Of a stretch of DNA of 64,000 nt, positions 31,449 to 41,541 are shown piece by piece. The notes beneath the pieces were generated by a model that had not been told where the DNA came from, did not search any database, and saw only the letters and a list, made by a program, of their open reading frames with translations. How positions within the stretch are numbered: position 1 is the first letter of the stretch; each line of letters begins with the position of its first letter. This DNA comes from Actinomycetes bacterium (GTDB lineage: Bacteria; Actinomycetota; Actinomycetes; Actinomycetales; Microbacteriaceae): NCBI GenBank assembly GCA_029777095.1, contig JAKOTS010000019.1, positions 1-64,000 on the forward strand. Direction: 5' to 3'. Position numbers and translations under genes: made by a program.

Positions 31449-33892
31449 CCGAGGCTGATGCAGCGACCCCCGCAGAGCGGTTTGCCGCCGCGCGCGCGGT
31501 GCAGCGGCATCCCAAGACCGTCGCCTTTTCGGCGATGCAACGGTTTGATCTCGACCCGTTTCAGATCGAGGGATGCCACGCGCTCGAAGAGGGCCGCAGC
31601 GTTCTGGTCGCCGCGCCCACGGGTGCCGGCAAGACGATTGTGGGGGAGTTCGCCGTCCACCTCGCGATGACGACGACCCGCGACAAGGTGTTCTATACGA
31701 CGCCGATCAAGGCGCTGAGCAATCAGAAGTTTCACGAGCTCGGCGAGGTCTACGGCGCCGATCAGGTGGGGCTGCTGACCGGTGACACGAACATCAACGG
31801 CAACGCCCGCATCGTGGTCATGACGACCGAGGTGCTGCGCAACATGCTCTACGCCGACTCACCCGCGCTGAACGAGTTGCGCTTTGTGATCATGGACGAG
31901 GTGCACTACCTCGCCGACCGCTTCCGCGGTGCGGTGTGGGAAGAGGTGCTGATTCACCTGCCGTCGAGCGTGAAGCTCGTGTCGCTGAGCGCGACCGTGT
32001 CGAACGCCGAAGAGTTCGGCGATTGGCTCCAGGAGGTGCGCGGCGACACCGAAGTCGTGGTTTCTGAGGTGCGGCCCGTGCCGCTCGACCAGCACGTGTA
32101 CCTCCGCGGCGAGCTGGTGCCGCTCTTCGACTCGCACAAGACCTCGACAGTCAACCGTGACCTGTTGCGACAGCGACAAGGCGGCGGAGGCGGCGACCGG
32201 GGCGGGCACGGCGGCCGTTCAGGTGGCCGCGGTGGCCGCGGTGGCGGGCAATACGGGCATCGCCCGCCGGCCTCGCGACCGGCCCGCGTCGATCGCGCCC
32301 ACGTTGTCGACCTGCTCGACCGCAACAACCTGTTGCCCGCGATCTTCTTTATCTTTTCGCGCGTCGGGTGCGAGGCGGCGGTGCAACAGGTGCGCCGCTC
32401 GGGTCTTCGCCTGACCACGGCCGAAGAACGCGACGAGATTCGTGCCATCGTCGACGACCGGTGCCGCACACTGCGCGACGAAGACCTCGCCGTGCTTGGT
32501 TATTGGGAGTGGCGCGACAACCTCGAACGGGGCATCGCCGCACACCACGCGGGCATGCTGCCCGCGTTCAAAGAGGTCGTCGAAGAGCTCTTCCAGCGCA
32601 AGCTCGTCAAGGCCGTGTTCGCGACCGAGACGCTCGCGCTCGGCATCAACATGCCAGCGCGCACCGTCGTGCTGGAGAAGCTCGAAAAGTTCAATGGCGA
32701 GGCCCGCGTTCCGATCACGCCGGGGGAGTACACCCAGCTCACCGGGCGCGCAGGCCGGCGCGGCATCGACGTTGAGGGCCATGCCGTCATTCTTTGGCAC
32801 GATTCGCTCGACGCCGAGGCCGTGGCATCCCTCGCCTCAAAGCGCACGTACCCGCTCAACTCGAGCTTTCGGCCCACGTACAACATGGCGGTCAACCTCA
32901 TTGACCAGTTCGGCAGGGCGCGGGCACGCCAGATTCTCGAGTCGTCGTTTGCGCAATTTCAGGCCGATCGCGCGGTTGTTGGCCTCGCGCGGCGCGTGCA
33001 CGAGCAAGAGACCTCGCTCGAGGGCTACACCAAGTCGATGACCTGCCATCTCGGCGACTTTGCCGAGTACTCGGGCATGCGCCGCGAGCTCAGCGACCTC
33101 GAGAAGCTGAACCGGCGCGACGTGACGGCCTCCCGGGCCACGCATGACGCGCGCCTCGCGCAGATCACCTCGCTTCGCAAGCGCCTCTCGCGCCACGCGT
33201 GCGACAAATGCCCCGACCGCGAACAGCACGCTCGCTGGGCCGAGCGGTACTGGAAGCTACGCCGCGAAACCGACAAGCTCCGCCGCCAGATCGACACGCG
33301 TACCGGCACGGTCGCGCGCATCTTCGACCGCGTACTCGATGTCTTGCGCTCGCTCGACTACGTGCGCGTCGACGAACATGGCGAGGCAACGCTCACCGAC
33401 GCCGGCCGCACGATGCGCCGTATCTACGGCGAACGCGACCTGCTCGTTGCCGAGTCGCTGCGCCTCGGACTCTGGGACGATTTGGATGCCGCCAGCCTCG
33501 CCGCCCTCGCAAGCTGCATGGTCTACGAACCCCGCCGTGACGATGGCGTCGGCGAGCACGGCATTCCCCGCGGCAAGTTCCGCGCGGCGCTCGAAGCAAC
33601 CGGAGACCTGTGGGCGCGTCTCGACGACCTCGAACGTGACAGCCGACTCCCCGGCTCCGAACCACTCGCACCCGGGCTCGCCCGGGCAATGCAGTCGTGG
33701 TCTCGCGGCGCCACGCTCGATCGGGTGCTGAGCGAGGCAGACATGGCTGCCGGCGACTTCGTGCGCGTGACGAAGCAGACGATCGACCTGCTCGATCAGC
33801 TCTCGATCGTCGGCGACGGCGAACTCGGCCGCACCGCGCGCCAGGCGCTCGAATCGGTACGCCGCGGCATCGTGGCGTACTCCACGGCATGA
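31445..33892 (+). CDS. helY: HelY/Mtr4-like DEAD/DEAH RNA helicase
   Basis: APTGAGKTIVGEFAVH, VIMDEVHYLADRFRG, FATETLALGINMPARTVV, TQLTGRAGRRGID. Confidence 0.94.
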   Translation: MTEADAATPAERFAAARAVQRHPKTVAFSAMQRFDLDPFQIEGCHALEEGRSVLVAAPTGAGKTIVGEFAVHLAMTTTRDKVFYTTPIKALSNQKFHELGEVYGADQVGLLTGDTNINGNARIVVMTTEVLRNMLYADSPALNELRFVIMDEVHYLADRFRGAVWEEVLIHLPSSVKLVSLSATVSNAEEFGDWLQEVRGDTEVVVSEVRPVPLDQHVYLRGELVPLFDSHKTSTVNRDLLRQRQGGGGGDRGGHGGRSGGRGGRGGGQYGHRPPASRPARVDRAHVVDLLDRNNLLPAIFFIFSRVGCEAAVQQVRRSGLRLTTAEERDEIRAIVDDRCRTLRDEDLAVLGYWEWRDNLERGIAAHHAGMLPAFKEVVEELFQRKLVKAVFATETLALGINMPARTVVLEKLEKFNGEARVPITPGEYTQLTGRAGRRGIDVEGHAVILWHDSLDAEAVASLASKRTYPLNSSFRPTYNMAVNLIDQFGRARARQILESSFAQFQADRAVVGLARRVHEQETSLEGYTKSMTCHLGDFAEYSGMRRELSDLEKLNRRDVTASRATHDARLAQITSLRKRLSRHACDKCPDREQHARWAERYWKLRRETDKLRRQIDTRTGTVARIFDRVLDVLRSLDYVRVDEHGEATLTDAGRTMRRIYGERDLLVAESLRLGLWDDLDAASLAALASCMVYEPRRDDGVGEHGIPRGKFRAALEATGDLWARLDDLERDSRLPGSEPLAPGLARAMQSWSRGATLDRVLSEADMAAGDFVRVTKQTIDLLDQLSIVGDGELGRTARQALESVRRGIVAYSTA

Positions 33893-35529
33893 CCGACCTG
33901 CCGGCTGGTGCGGTGCGCGCGGCTGGCGCGCCCGACGAGCCGGCGCCCGAGCCCGCGCCTCACACGCCGAGCCCCGGCGCGTCGCGGCGACGCCGGCCGT
34001 TCATGCCGATGTCGTTCGCGCTGCTTGCGGCCGTGGCATCCGGTCTGATCAGCGACCTCGCGTTTCCTGATATCGGCGTCTGGCCCCTGATCTTTCCGGG
34101 GGTCGCGCTCATGCTGCTCGCCCTCATCGGCCGGAGCGTCTGGGGGAGCGTCCTTGTCGGCGTCGCCGGGGGCCTCTCGTTCTTCTTGATTCACCTCGCG
34201 TTCGTTGCCCGCTACCTCGGGCCCGTCCCTTGGGTCGCGCTCGGGGTACTCGAAGCACTCATTTTCGCGTTCGGTGCGGTGGGGATCGCGCTGGCGTATC
34301 GATGGATGCCTCGCCCCACCCCCGCGGTGCGCCTCATCGCCCTGCCCGCCCTCGTCGCGGCCATTTGGGTGACCCGCGAAACCATCGCCGGCATGTTTCC
34401 GTATGGCGGGTTCCCCTGGGGTCGCGTGGGCCTCAGCCAGTCGGAGAGCCCGCTTGCCGAACTCGCGTCGTGGATCGGGGTCTCCGGGCTCTCATTCGTG
34501 ATCGTGGCGATCATCGCCTCGGCGATCGAGTGGGCCCGTATGCGGGCATGGCGAAGCTTGCGCGTGGGCGCACTCTCGGCGATGCCCGCGCTGGGTGCGC
34601 TGGTCGTCGCCCTCCTCATCCCGCAGTGGGCTACGACCCCCGCCGGCAGCTTCACGGTCGCCACGGTGCAGGGCAACGGCCCAGCCGGCTATTTCGATCA
34701 GCGCCGGCCCGGCGACGTGCTGCTTGCACAGCTTGCCGCCACCGCGCCTCTGCGCGAGACGAAGGGCATTGACGTGCTGGTGTGGCCCGAGGGGAGCGTC
34801 GACATCGATCCGCTCCGCGACGCCTCGGTGGCGCGTGCCCTCGATTCGCTTTCGCGGCAGCTGGATGCGCCCATCCTCCTGAACGCCATCACCAACCGCG
34901 GCGACGAGTACTTCAACACGTCAATGCTGTGGGACGACGGCACGACCGCCGACACGGTGCCGATCTACGACAAGCGCAACCCCGTGCCATTTGGCGAGTA
35001 CGTGCCAAACCGCGACTTCTTCGCGGCGCTTGCCCCAGAGCTGATTGGCATGATCGGGCGCGACTACACGCCCGGCACCAATACGCCGGTGTTCGACATC
35101 AACGGCACCCTCGCTGGCCTCGCCATCTGCTTCGACGTGATCTACGACGACCTCGTGTGGGAGGGCGCCCGCGAGGGGGCGCAGGTGTTCCTCTTCCAGA
35201 CCAACAACGCCGACTTCCGCGGCACGGATGAGAATCAGCAGCAACTCGCCATCGCGCGCATGCGCGCAATCGAGACGGGCCGCTCGGTCGTCAACAGCTC
35301 GACGGTGGGCGCGAGCCAGGTGATCGCACCTGATGGCTCGACGCTCGACGCACTTGCAGCCGATGTTGCGGGTTCGATGGTCACCGAGGTCGAGCTCCGG
35401 GAGGGGCTCACGCCGGCCGTGGTGCTCGGGGGATGGGTTCCGGGGGTGCTGGCACTCGGCGCGCTCGGTGGCCTGCTGGTGGGGGGCCTGCGGGCGGGCG
35501 TGGTGGCCCGGCGGGCCAAGCGACCCTGA
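33889..35529 (+). CDS. lnt: apolipoprotein N-acyltransferase
   Basis: Multiple TMs plus nitrilase domain VWPEGSVDIDP, YDKRNPVPFGEYVP, ICFDVIYDDLV. Confidence 0.93.
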   Translation: MTDLPAGAVRAAGAPDEPAPEPAPHTPSPGASRRRRPFMPMSFALLAAVASGLISDLAFPDIGVWPLIFPGVALMLLALIGRSVWGSVLVGVAGGLSFFLIHLAFVARYLGPVPWVALGVLEALIFAFGAVGIALAYRWMPRPTPAVRLIALPALVAAIWVTRETIAGMFPYGGFPWGRVGLSQSESPLAELASWIGVSGLSFVIVAIIASAIEWARMRAWRSLRVGALSAMPALGALVVALLIPQWATTPAGSFTVATVQGNGPAGYFDQRRPGDVLLAQLAATAPLRETKGIDVLVWPEGSVDIDPLRDASVARALDSLSRQLDAPILLNAITNRGDEYFNTSMLWDDGTTADTVPIYDKRNPVPFGEYVPNRDFFAALAPELIGMIGRDYTPGTNTPVFDINGTLAGLAICFDVIYDDLVWEGAREGAQVFLFQTNNADFRGTDENQQQLAIARMRAIETGRSVVNSSTVGASQVIAPDGSTLDALAADVAGSMVTEVELREGLTPAVVLGGWVPGVLALGALGGLLVGGLRAGVVARRAKRP

Positions 35530-35567
35530 GCCAGCACTGCCCGCGCTCACCCGCTCCCAGAAACAAC

Positions 35568-35600
35568 GAACGTCGACAACCAGATCGGTTGTCGACGTTC
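35568..35600. terminator. bidirectional hairpin between lnt and rbpA
   Basis: gaacgtcgacaacc-agatc-ggttgtcgacgttc, about 14-bp stem. Confidence 0.75.
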
Positions 35601-35613
35601 AGAGAAAGGGTGC

Positions 35614-35988
35614 TTAGGCCCCGATCTTCTGCTTCGTTGAGGTGCCACGACGGGCGCGCAAGAATTCAAGTCGCTCATCGAGGAGCTCCTGGAGCTCTTC
35701 ACGGGTGCGACGCTCAAGGAGCATGTCCCAGTGCGTGCGGGCAACCTTGTCGCCACTGTGGTCAATGACCACGGGAGCGTTGTTAATCGTGAGCGCGGAT
35801 TCCTCGCCGCAGGTGCGGCATTCCCATGCTTCCGGTGCCTCGGCGTCGGCGGCAAACGTCACCGTCGTCACTCGATCACACACGGTGCAGGTGTACTGGT
35901 GCTCTGCACGCTCACTAAACACGACGCCATCTTCGCTCTGTAGGCTCTGGGCGCCGAGTCGCATACCTCGAAGGCTGCGATCTGCCAT
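35614..35988 (-). CDS. rbpA: RNA polymerase-binding protein RbpA
   Basis: MADRSLRGMRLGAQSLQSEDGVVFSERAEHQYTCTVCDRVTTVTFAADAEAPEAWECRTCGEES; RTHWDMLLERRTREELQELLDERL. Confidence 0.96.
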   Translation of the reverse strand: MADRSLRGMRLGAQSLQSEDGVVFSERAEHQYTCTVCDRVTTVTFAADAEAPEAWECRTCGEESALTINNAPVVIDHSGDKVARTHWDMLLERRTREELQELLDERLEFLRARRGTSTKQKIGA

Positions 35989-36117
35989 GTTATGGCTCCT
36001 CTCAGTCGTATCCAGGTATAACGTTGCCGCCTGTGTGGATCATCCGAAAGGTGCACCCAGCGCTTGAACTCTCAGGCAATACTCAGGCGCGGTGCTAATT
36101 CCGTGATGTATATGTCG

Positions 36118-36912
36118 TTATTTGCGTTCCGCGACGACCTGAAGTGCAACATCGGCACGATCGGTGACGATGCCGTCGACTCCGGCATCGAGAAGACGGC
36201 GCATGTCATCGCTCTCGTTCACGGTCCATACGTGCACCTCGATGCCGAGCTCGTGTGCCATTGCGATCAGCCGTGGCGACAGCACCCGTAGGCGACCCTG
36301 GCGCTCGGGAATCTGCACTGCATCGATCCCACGAAGGGTACGGGCGGCAAGCCACCGGGCGCGAAGCCAGACGGCGATCACCAGCTTCACGACGGTGAAC
36401 GTGCCGGGGGATGCCGCGGGTCGTTGATTCGCGCCCGCCCGCATGATCGCCGCCATCGCCGTGCGGCGCCGCGCATCAGAAAATGCCGTGAGCAGCACGC
36501 GCTCGGCGTGTGAAGCGACGATTGGGCCCACCGCCTGCACGGCCGTGTCGGCCTTCACATCGATGTTGAAGCGCGTGTTTGGAAAGCGCACGAGCGCCTC
36601 CTCGAGCGTGATGAGGCCGCCGCGCGATTCCATCAATGCCCGCAGTTCAGACGCGTCGACCTGCAAAAGTGTGCGCGGGTCGCCGAGCACGCGCTGCAGG
36701 TTGTCGTCGTGAAAGAGCACGACGACACCGTCGCGGGTGAGGTGGCAGTCAGACTCGACGAACTCCGCGCCGGCCGCGACCGCGTCGGCCACCGCTTGCG
36801 CGGAGTTTTCGGCGATGCCGCGGGCTGCGGCATCCGCTGTCACCAACCCTCGATGGGCAAGGACTCGCGGATGCCGCGTGCCTACGAAATATGGATGCTG
36901 CTGACCCACCAC
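36118..36912 (-). CDS. glycerophosphodiester phosphodiesterase
   Basis: LAHRGLVTADAAARGIAENSAQAVADAVAAGAEFVESDCHLTRDGVVVLFHDDNLQRV. Confidence 0.93.
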   Translation of the reverse strand: MVGQQHPYFVGTRHPRVLAHRGLVTADAAARGIAENSAQAVADAVAAGAEFVESDCHLTRDGVVVLFHDDNLQRVLGDPRTLLQVDASELRALMESRGGLITLEEALVRFPNTRFNIDVKADTAVQAVGPIVASHAERVLLTAFSDARRRTAMAAIMRAGANQRPAASPGTFTVVKLVIAVWLRARWLAARTLRGIDAVQIPERQGRLRVLSPRLIAMAHELGIEVHVWTVNESDDMRRLLDAGVDGIVTDRADVALQVVAERK

Positions 36913-36933
36913 GTTCGATGCCCGGTGACGCGC

Positions 36934-38037
36934 CTACGGCGCGTCGGGCTGCGGGGGAGCGGGCGGGGTCGACGTCGCTGACCCGGCCTGCTCGGCGAGG
37001 CCTGCTGCCGCGCGCGCGGCTGCCTCGGCCTCGGCGCTGGCTGCGCTTGCCGATGCAGCCGCTGCCGACGCATCACGCGGACGGCGCGTGACGGGCGACG
37101 CCGCGCCAGTCGCAACCGGTGCGCGCGGGATCCCGAAATCGGGTCCGCCCCGCCCGGCGAACGCCCCGCCGATGCCCTTGAGCGCCTCGGTGAGCTCGCT
37201 CGGCACGATCCAGAGCTTGCTGGAGGGGCTGTCGGCGATCTTCGGGAGCGTCTGGAGGTACTGGTAGGCGAGGAGCTTGTCGTCAACGCCACCCACGTGG
37301 ATCGCGTTGAACACGGTCTCGATCGCTTCTGCTTCACCCTGGGCGCGCAGGACAGCGGCCTGCTTGTCACCCTCGGCACGGAGGATCTCGGCCTGTCGGG
37401 CGCCCTCCGCCGTGAGAATCGCGGACTGCTTCGTGCCCTCGGCGGTGAGAATCAGTGCACGACGGTCACGCTCGGCGCGCATCTGCTTCTCCATTGAGTC
37501 TTGAATCGACAGCGGCGGGTCAATCGCCTTGAGCTCCACACGGCCGACACGGATGCCCCACTTGCCGGTCGCCTCATCGAGCACGATGCGGAGCTGTCCG
37601 TTGATCTCGTCGCGGCTCGTGAGCGCCTCTTCAAGGTTGAGGCCACCCACGACGTTGCGAAGCGTGGTGGTGGTGAGCTGTTCGACGGCGCCGAGATAGT
37701 TGCGGATCTCGTAGGTCGCGGCGCGCGCGTCGGTCACCTGAAAGTAGACAACCGTGTCGATCGAGACGACGAGGTTGTCTTCGGTGATCACCGGCTGCGG
37801 CGGGAACGAGACAACCTGCTCACGCATGTCGATCAGCGGGCGCACCCGGTCGATGAACGGCACGAGCAGGTTCAGGCCCGGCTCGAGCGTCTTGTGATAG
37901 CGGCCGAGCCGCTCAACCACGCCGGCAGCAGCCTGCGGAATGATGCGGATCGACCGAACGATAACGACCACCACGAAGATGAAGACCGCAAGCGCGAGCA
38001 CCCATCCGATCGCCGTGGGGATGAAACTGTCATTCAT
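36934..38037 (-). CDS. SPFH/Band 7 (stomatin-like) membrane protein
   Basis: AAAGVVERLGRYHKTLEPGLNLLVPFIDRVRPLIDMREQVVSFPPQPVITEDN; ATG at 38037. Confidence 0.93.
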   Translation of the reverse strand: MNDSFIPTAIGWVLALAVFIFVVVVIVRSIRIIPQAAAGVVERLGRYHKTLEPGLNLLVPFIDRVRPLIDMREQVVSFPPQPVITEDNLVVSIDTVVYFQVTDARAATYEIRNYLGAVEQLTTTTLRNVVGGLNLEEALTSRDEINGQLRIVLDEATGKWGIRVGRVELKAIDPPLSIQDSMEKQMRAERDRRALILTAEGTKQSAILTAEGARQAEILRAEGDKQAAVLRAQGEAEAIETVFNAIHVGGVDDKLLAYQYLQTLPKIADSPSSKLWIVPSELTEALKGIGGAFAGRGGPDFGIPRAPVATGAASPVTRRPRDASAAAASASAASAEAEAAARAAAGLAEQAGSATSTPPAPPQPDAP

Positions 38038-38516
38038 GATGTTTCGGCTTCCTTTGAGGGATGTTGCACCGGGGTGACGTATGCGGTCGCCCCGTCGATC
38101 GCGGCAACCGCGATGAGTGTTCCTGGATCGATGTCGGCCTCGCGCGAGCGCGCGGTCCAGATGTCGCCATTGCTGAGCTTGACCTGACCGGCTAGGTGGG
38201 TGACCGTGCTGGTCACCTGCCCGCGGAGGCCGATCAGCGCCGCGACGTTGGACTTTGCCGGGTCTGCACCGCGGCGAAGTCGCCGCAGCAACGGTGGTCG
38301 GAGGAACAGGATGAGCACCGCGGCGGTGAGCGCCGCGATGATCGCCTGAAGCCAGATGGGAGCACCCGAGAGGTCTGCGATGAGCCCGGCAATGCCACCG
38401 ATACCGAGCATCAAAAACGTGAACTCGAGGGTCAATGCTTCGATCGTGAAAAAGAGCAGGATCAGCACCAACCAGCCGATCCATGCGAACTGTTCGATGG
38501 TTTGGATGAACTCCAC
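38034..38516 (-). CDS. NfeD family membrane protein
   Basis: TM-rich N-terminus, C-terminal OB-like ALIGLRGQVTSTVTHLAGQVKLSNGDIWTARS; overlaps SPFH gene. Confidence 0.88.
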   Translation of the reverse strand: MEFIQTIEQFAWIGWLVLILLFFTIEALTLEFTFLMLGIGGIAGLIADLSGAPIWLQAIIAALTAAVLILFLRPPLLRRLRRGADPAKSNVAALIGLRGQVTSTVTHLAGQVKLSNGDIWTARSREADIDPGTLIAVAAIDGATAYVTPVQHPSKEAETS

Positions 38517-38668
38517 AGTGCACCTCCTGTTGGGCCAAACCTAGCACGCAGGGTGTGCCGCAACGCGGTGTCGAGGCACGCCATCCGCGCCGGAATTGGT
38601 AGGCTCGAAGGGTCGCGCGAGCGGCCGTCGCGGGCCACCGCGAGTCACCCAGAAGCAGGAGCACTATC

Positions 38669-39430
38669 GTGTCAAACCCCCTCGCCCCCGGCTCACTCAA
38701 CGGCAAGCGCGTGCTCGTCACGGGCTCGTCCCGCGGCATCGGTGCAGACACCGTCCGCTACTTCGCCGAAGCCGGCGCAGACATCGTGGTGAACTACCGC
38801 AACAAGGGCGCGCGTGCCGAGAAACTCGGCACGACCCTCCGTGAGCTCGGCGGCCGCGTGATCGTCGCCGGCGCCGATCTCACCGACCCCGCCTCTGTAA
38901 AGGGCATGTTCGACACCATCGCTGGCGAGTACGGCGGCCTCGACATTCTTGTCTTGAATGCCTCCGGAGGCATGGAAGCCGGCATGGCTGAGGACTACGC
39001 CCTCACGCTCAACCGCGACGCACAATTGAACGTGCTCGATGCGGCATTGCCCCTGCTCGGCGAGGGGTCGCGCGTCGTGTTTGTGACGAGCCACCAGGCC
39101 CACTTCATTCGCACCACGCCAACGATGCCCGAGTACGAGCCGGTTGCGCTCAGCAAGCGCGCCGGCGAAGACGCGCTGCGCGAGCGGATCCCGGGTCTTG
39201 CAGAGCGCGGCATCGGCTTCACCGTCGTCTCGGGCGACATGATCGAGGGCACGATCACGGCAACGCTGCTCGAGCGGGCAAATCCGGGTGCCATCTCGGC
39301 CCGCAAAGACGCCGCCGGCAAGCTTTACAACGTCTCAGAGTTCGCAGCCGAAATCGCCGCGGCCGCGGTCGACCCAGTTCCCGAAGACAACACCCGCCTC
39401 GTCGGCGACATCACCGACTTCGCGAGCTAG
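38669..39430 (+). CDS. SDR family oxidoreductase
   Basis: GKRVLVTGSSRGIGADTVRYFAEAGADIVVNYRNKGARAEKL; LDILVLNASGG. Confidence 0.93.
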   Translation: MSNPLAPGSLNGKRVLVTGSSRGIGADTVRYFAEAGADIVVNYRNKGARAEKLGTTLRELGGRVIVAGADLTDPASVKGMFDTIAGEYGGLDILVLNASGGMEAGMAEDYALTLNRDAQLNVLDAALPLLGEGSRVVFVTSHQAHFIRTTPTMPEYEPVALSKRAGEDALRERIPGLAERGIGFTVVSGDMIEGTITATLLERANPGAISARKDAAGKLYNVSEFAAEIAAAAVDPVPEDNTRLVGDITDFAS

Positions 39431-39437
39431 GAGCAAC

Positions 39438-41438
39438 ATGCGCGCCGCCGATATTGAGAAGCTCGTTTCTGTCTCTCGTCCGGCGGTCGCGCCAGACGGA
39501 ACGTTTGCGATCGCTGCCGTCTCTCGCCCCGATCTGCGGGCAAACCTTGACGTTGGCCAGCTCTGGCGTTTCGACCTCGAGGGCAGGGCACCGGCGCGCA
39601 GGCTCACGCGTGGCGTTGCCGATCGCGCGCCCGCGCTCTCGCCCGACGGTGCGCTGATCGCATTCCTTCGCGGTGATACATCCAATAAGCCGCAGATCCA
39701 TGTGATCGCGGCCGGCGGCAGCGAGCCCGTGCAGGTCACCGACCAGCCGCTCGGTGTGAGCGAGTTTGCGTGGTCGCCCGACAGCGAACGCCTTGCCTAC
39801 GTCGCTCGCGTGCCCGAGCCGGGTCGGTACGGTTCGATTGAGGGTTTGGATGCCGCAGCCGAAGCGCCGCGCCACATCACAGGCATCCGCTGGCATGCGA
39901 ACGGCGTCGGCTACATCGGCGACCGTCCTGCCCACGTCTTTGTGGTGCCCGCGCCCGATGTGAACGCAGAGCCGCTGTACGCTGCGGCGCCCGCGTTGCC
40001 AGGGGAGTGGGGCACCGACGGTGAGTCGCAGGGGGTGCCGGCGGCATCCACTCAACTGACGCACGGAACCGCCAGCTATGGCGGCGTCGTCTTCACGGCC
40101 GATGGCACCGAGGTGCTCGCGGGCGTCGACGAGATCGAAGCACGTACGCGCGATTTGCGCGCGCGCCTCGTGGCGATTTCGGTCGACGGGGGAGCGGAGC
40201 GCGAAGTGCTCTCGGTCGACGCGGGTCTCAGCGTCAACGAGATTGCCGTGCTGCCTGATGGCACGATTGCGCTGCTGGCCTCGGATGCCGGCGCCGGTGG
40301 CATCGACTTCATCGCGCCGGGCGTCGCGCTGTTCTTGCTGCGTGATGGCGTACCCGTCCAGATCACCGACCCCGAGCTCTATGACCTCGGCGAGGTTGGG
40401 AGTCACATCGGTGCGATCGGCGACGACGTGCTCGTGCAGGACCGCACCCGCGGATGCCTGCGACTCTTGCGCGTTACACGTGCCGGAGGGGTGACCGAAG
40501 TGCTCGGTGGCGACGTGGAGGTACTTGGGCACGGCGTTGCGGGCGATCGTATCGTCGCCACCATCGCCAATGCCGAGACCTTTGGCGAGATCGTTGTCAT
40601 CGAGGGCGGCGCCGGCAGCGAACCGCGAACACTGACCAACTTTGGCGCAGCGCTTCGCGAGACCGGCTTGGTCGCGCCGCGAGAAATCACCGTCACCGCG
40701 CGCGACGGCGCCGAGGTGCACGGCTGGATCGCGACGCCCGCAGGGGAGGGGCCGCACCCGGTGATCCTTAACATTCACGGTGGGCCGTTCGCGCAGTACA
40801 GCGTGCACGTCTTCGATGAGACGCAGGTGCTTGTGGATGCCGGCTACGCCGTCGTGTACTGCAACCCGCGCGGCTCTGCCGGCTATGGGCGGGAGCATGG
40901 GCGAAGCATCCGCGGCGCTATGGGCACCGTCGATTACACCGACGTGTTGGATTTTCTTGAGGGTGCGCTTGCGAGCGATGTGACGCTTGACGCTGGGCGC
41001 CTCGGCATCATGGGCGGTTCATACGGCGGCTTCATGACCGCATGGGTGATCGCGCACGATCACCGGTTCGCCGGCGCGATTGTTGAACGTGGATTCCTCG
41101 ACCCCGTGTCGTTTCAGGGCACGAGCGACATCGGCTCGTTCTTCGGCGACGAATATGCGGGGACGTCGCCCGAGGCGATGGCCGCCCAGAGCCCGATGGC
41201 CCACGCCGGAAGCGTCACGACGCCCACGCTCGTGATGCACTCGGAGCTTGATTTCCGCTGCCCCCTCGAGCAGGCGACGCGGTATTACACGGCGCTCAAG
41301 CGCGCGGATGTCGATGCCGAGATGCTGATTTTTCCGGGGGAGAACCACGAGCTCAGCAGGGGCGGACAGCCACGCCACCGCGTGCAGCGGTTTGCCGCGG
41401 TGCTCGATTGGTGGGCTCGGCGACTGCCCGTGCACTAG
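39438..41438 (+). CDS. S9 family peptidase (prolyl oligopeptidase/acylaminoacyl peptidase-like)
   Basis: HPVILNIHGGPFAQYS, MGGSYGGFMTAWV, HSELDFRCPLEQA, FPGENHELSRGG. Confidence 0.94.
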   Translation: MRAADIEKLVSVSRPAVAPDGTFAIAAVSRPDLRANLDVGQLWRFDLEGRAPARRLTRGVADRAPALSPDGALIAFLRGDTSNKPQIHVIAAGGSEPVQVTDQPLGVSEFAWSPDSERLAYVARVPEPGRYGSIEGLDAAAEAPRHITGIRWHANGVGYIGDRPAHVFVVPAPDVNAEPLYAAAPALPGEWGTDGESQGVPAASTQLTHGTASYGGVVFTADGTEVLAGVDEIEARTRDLRARLVAISVDGGAEREVLSVDAGLSVNEIAVLPDGTIALLASDAGAGGIDFIAPGVALFLLRDGVPVQITDPELYDLGEVGSHIGAIGDDVLVQDRTRGCLRLLRVTRAGGVTEVLGGDVEVLGHGVAGDRIVATIANAETFGEIVVIEGGAGSEPRTLTNFGAALRETGLVAPREITVTARDGAEVHGWIATPAGEGPHPVILNIHGGPFAQYSVHVFDETQVLVDAGYAVVYCNPRGSAGYGREHGRSIRGAMGTVDYTDVLDFLEGALASDVTLDAGRLGIMGGSYGGFMTAWVIAHDHRFAGAIVERGFLDPVSFQGTSDIGSFFGDEYAGTSPEAMAAQSPMAHAGSVTTPTLVMHSELDFRCPLEQATRYYTALKRADVDAEMLIFPGENHELSRGGQPRHRVQRFAAVLDWWARRLPVH

Positions 41439-41460
41439 GTTAGCTGCCGCACGCCGCACA

Positions 41461-41518
41461 AAAAACCGCAGGCCAACCCGTAGATTCTTATGAAATCAGG
41501 GGTTGACCTGCGGTTTTT
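41461..41518. terminator. bidirectional intrinsic terminator
   Basis: aaaaaccgcaggccaaccc ... gggttgacctgcggttttt, 18 of 19 positions paired, T-tracts on both strands. Confidence 0.85.
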
Positions 41519-41541
41519 ACGCGGTGATAACGCGCCTTCGG

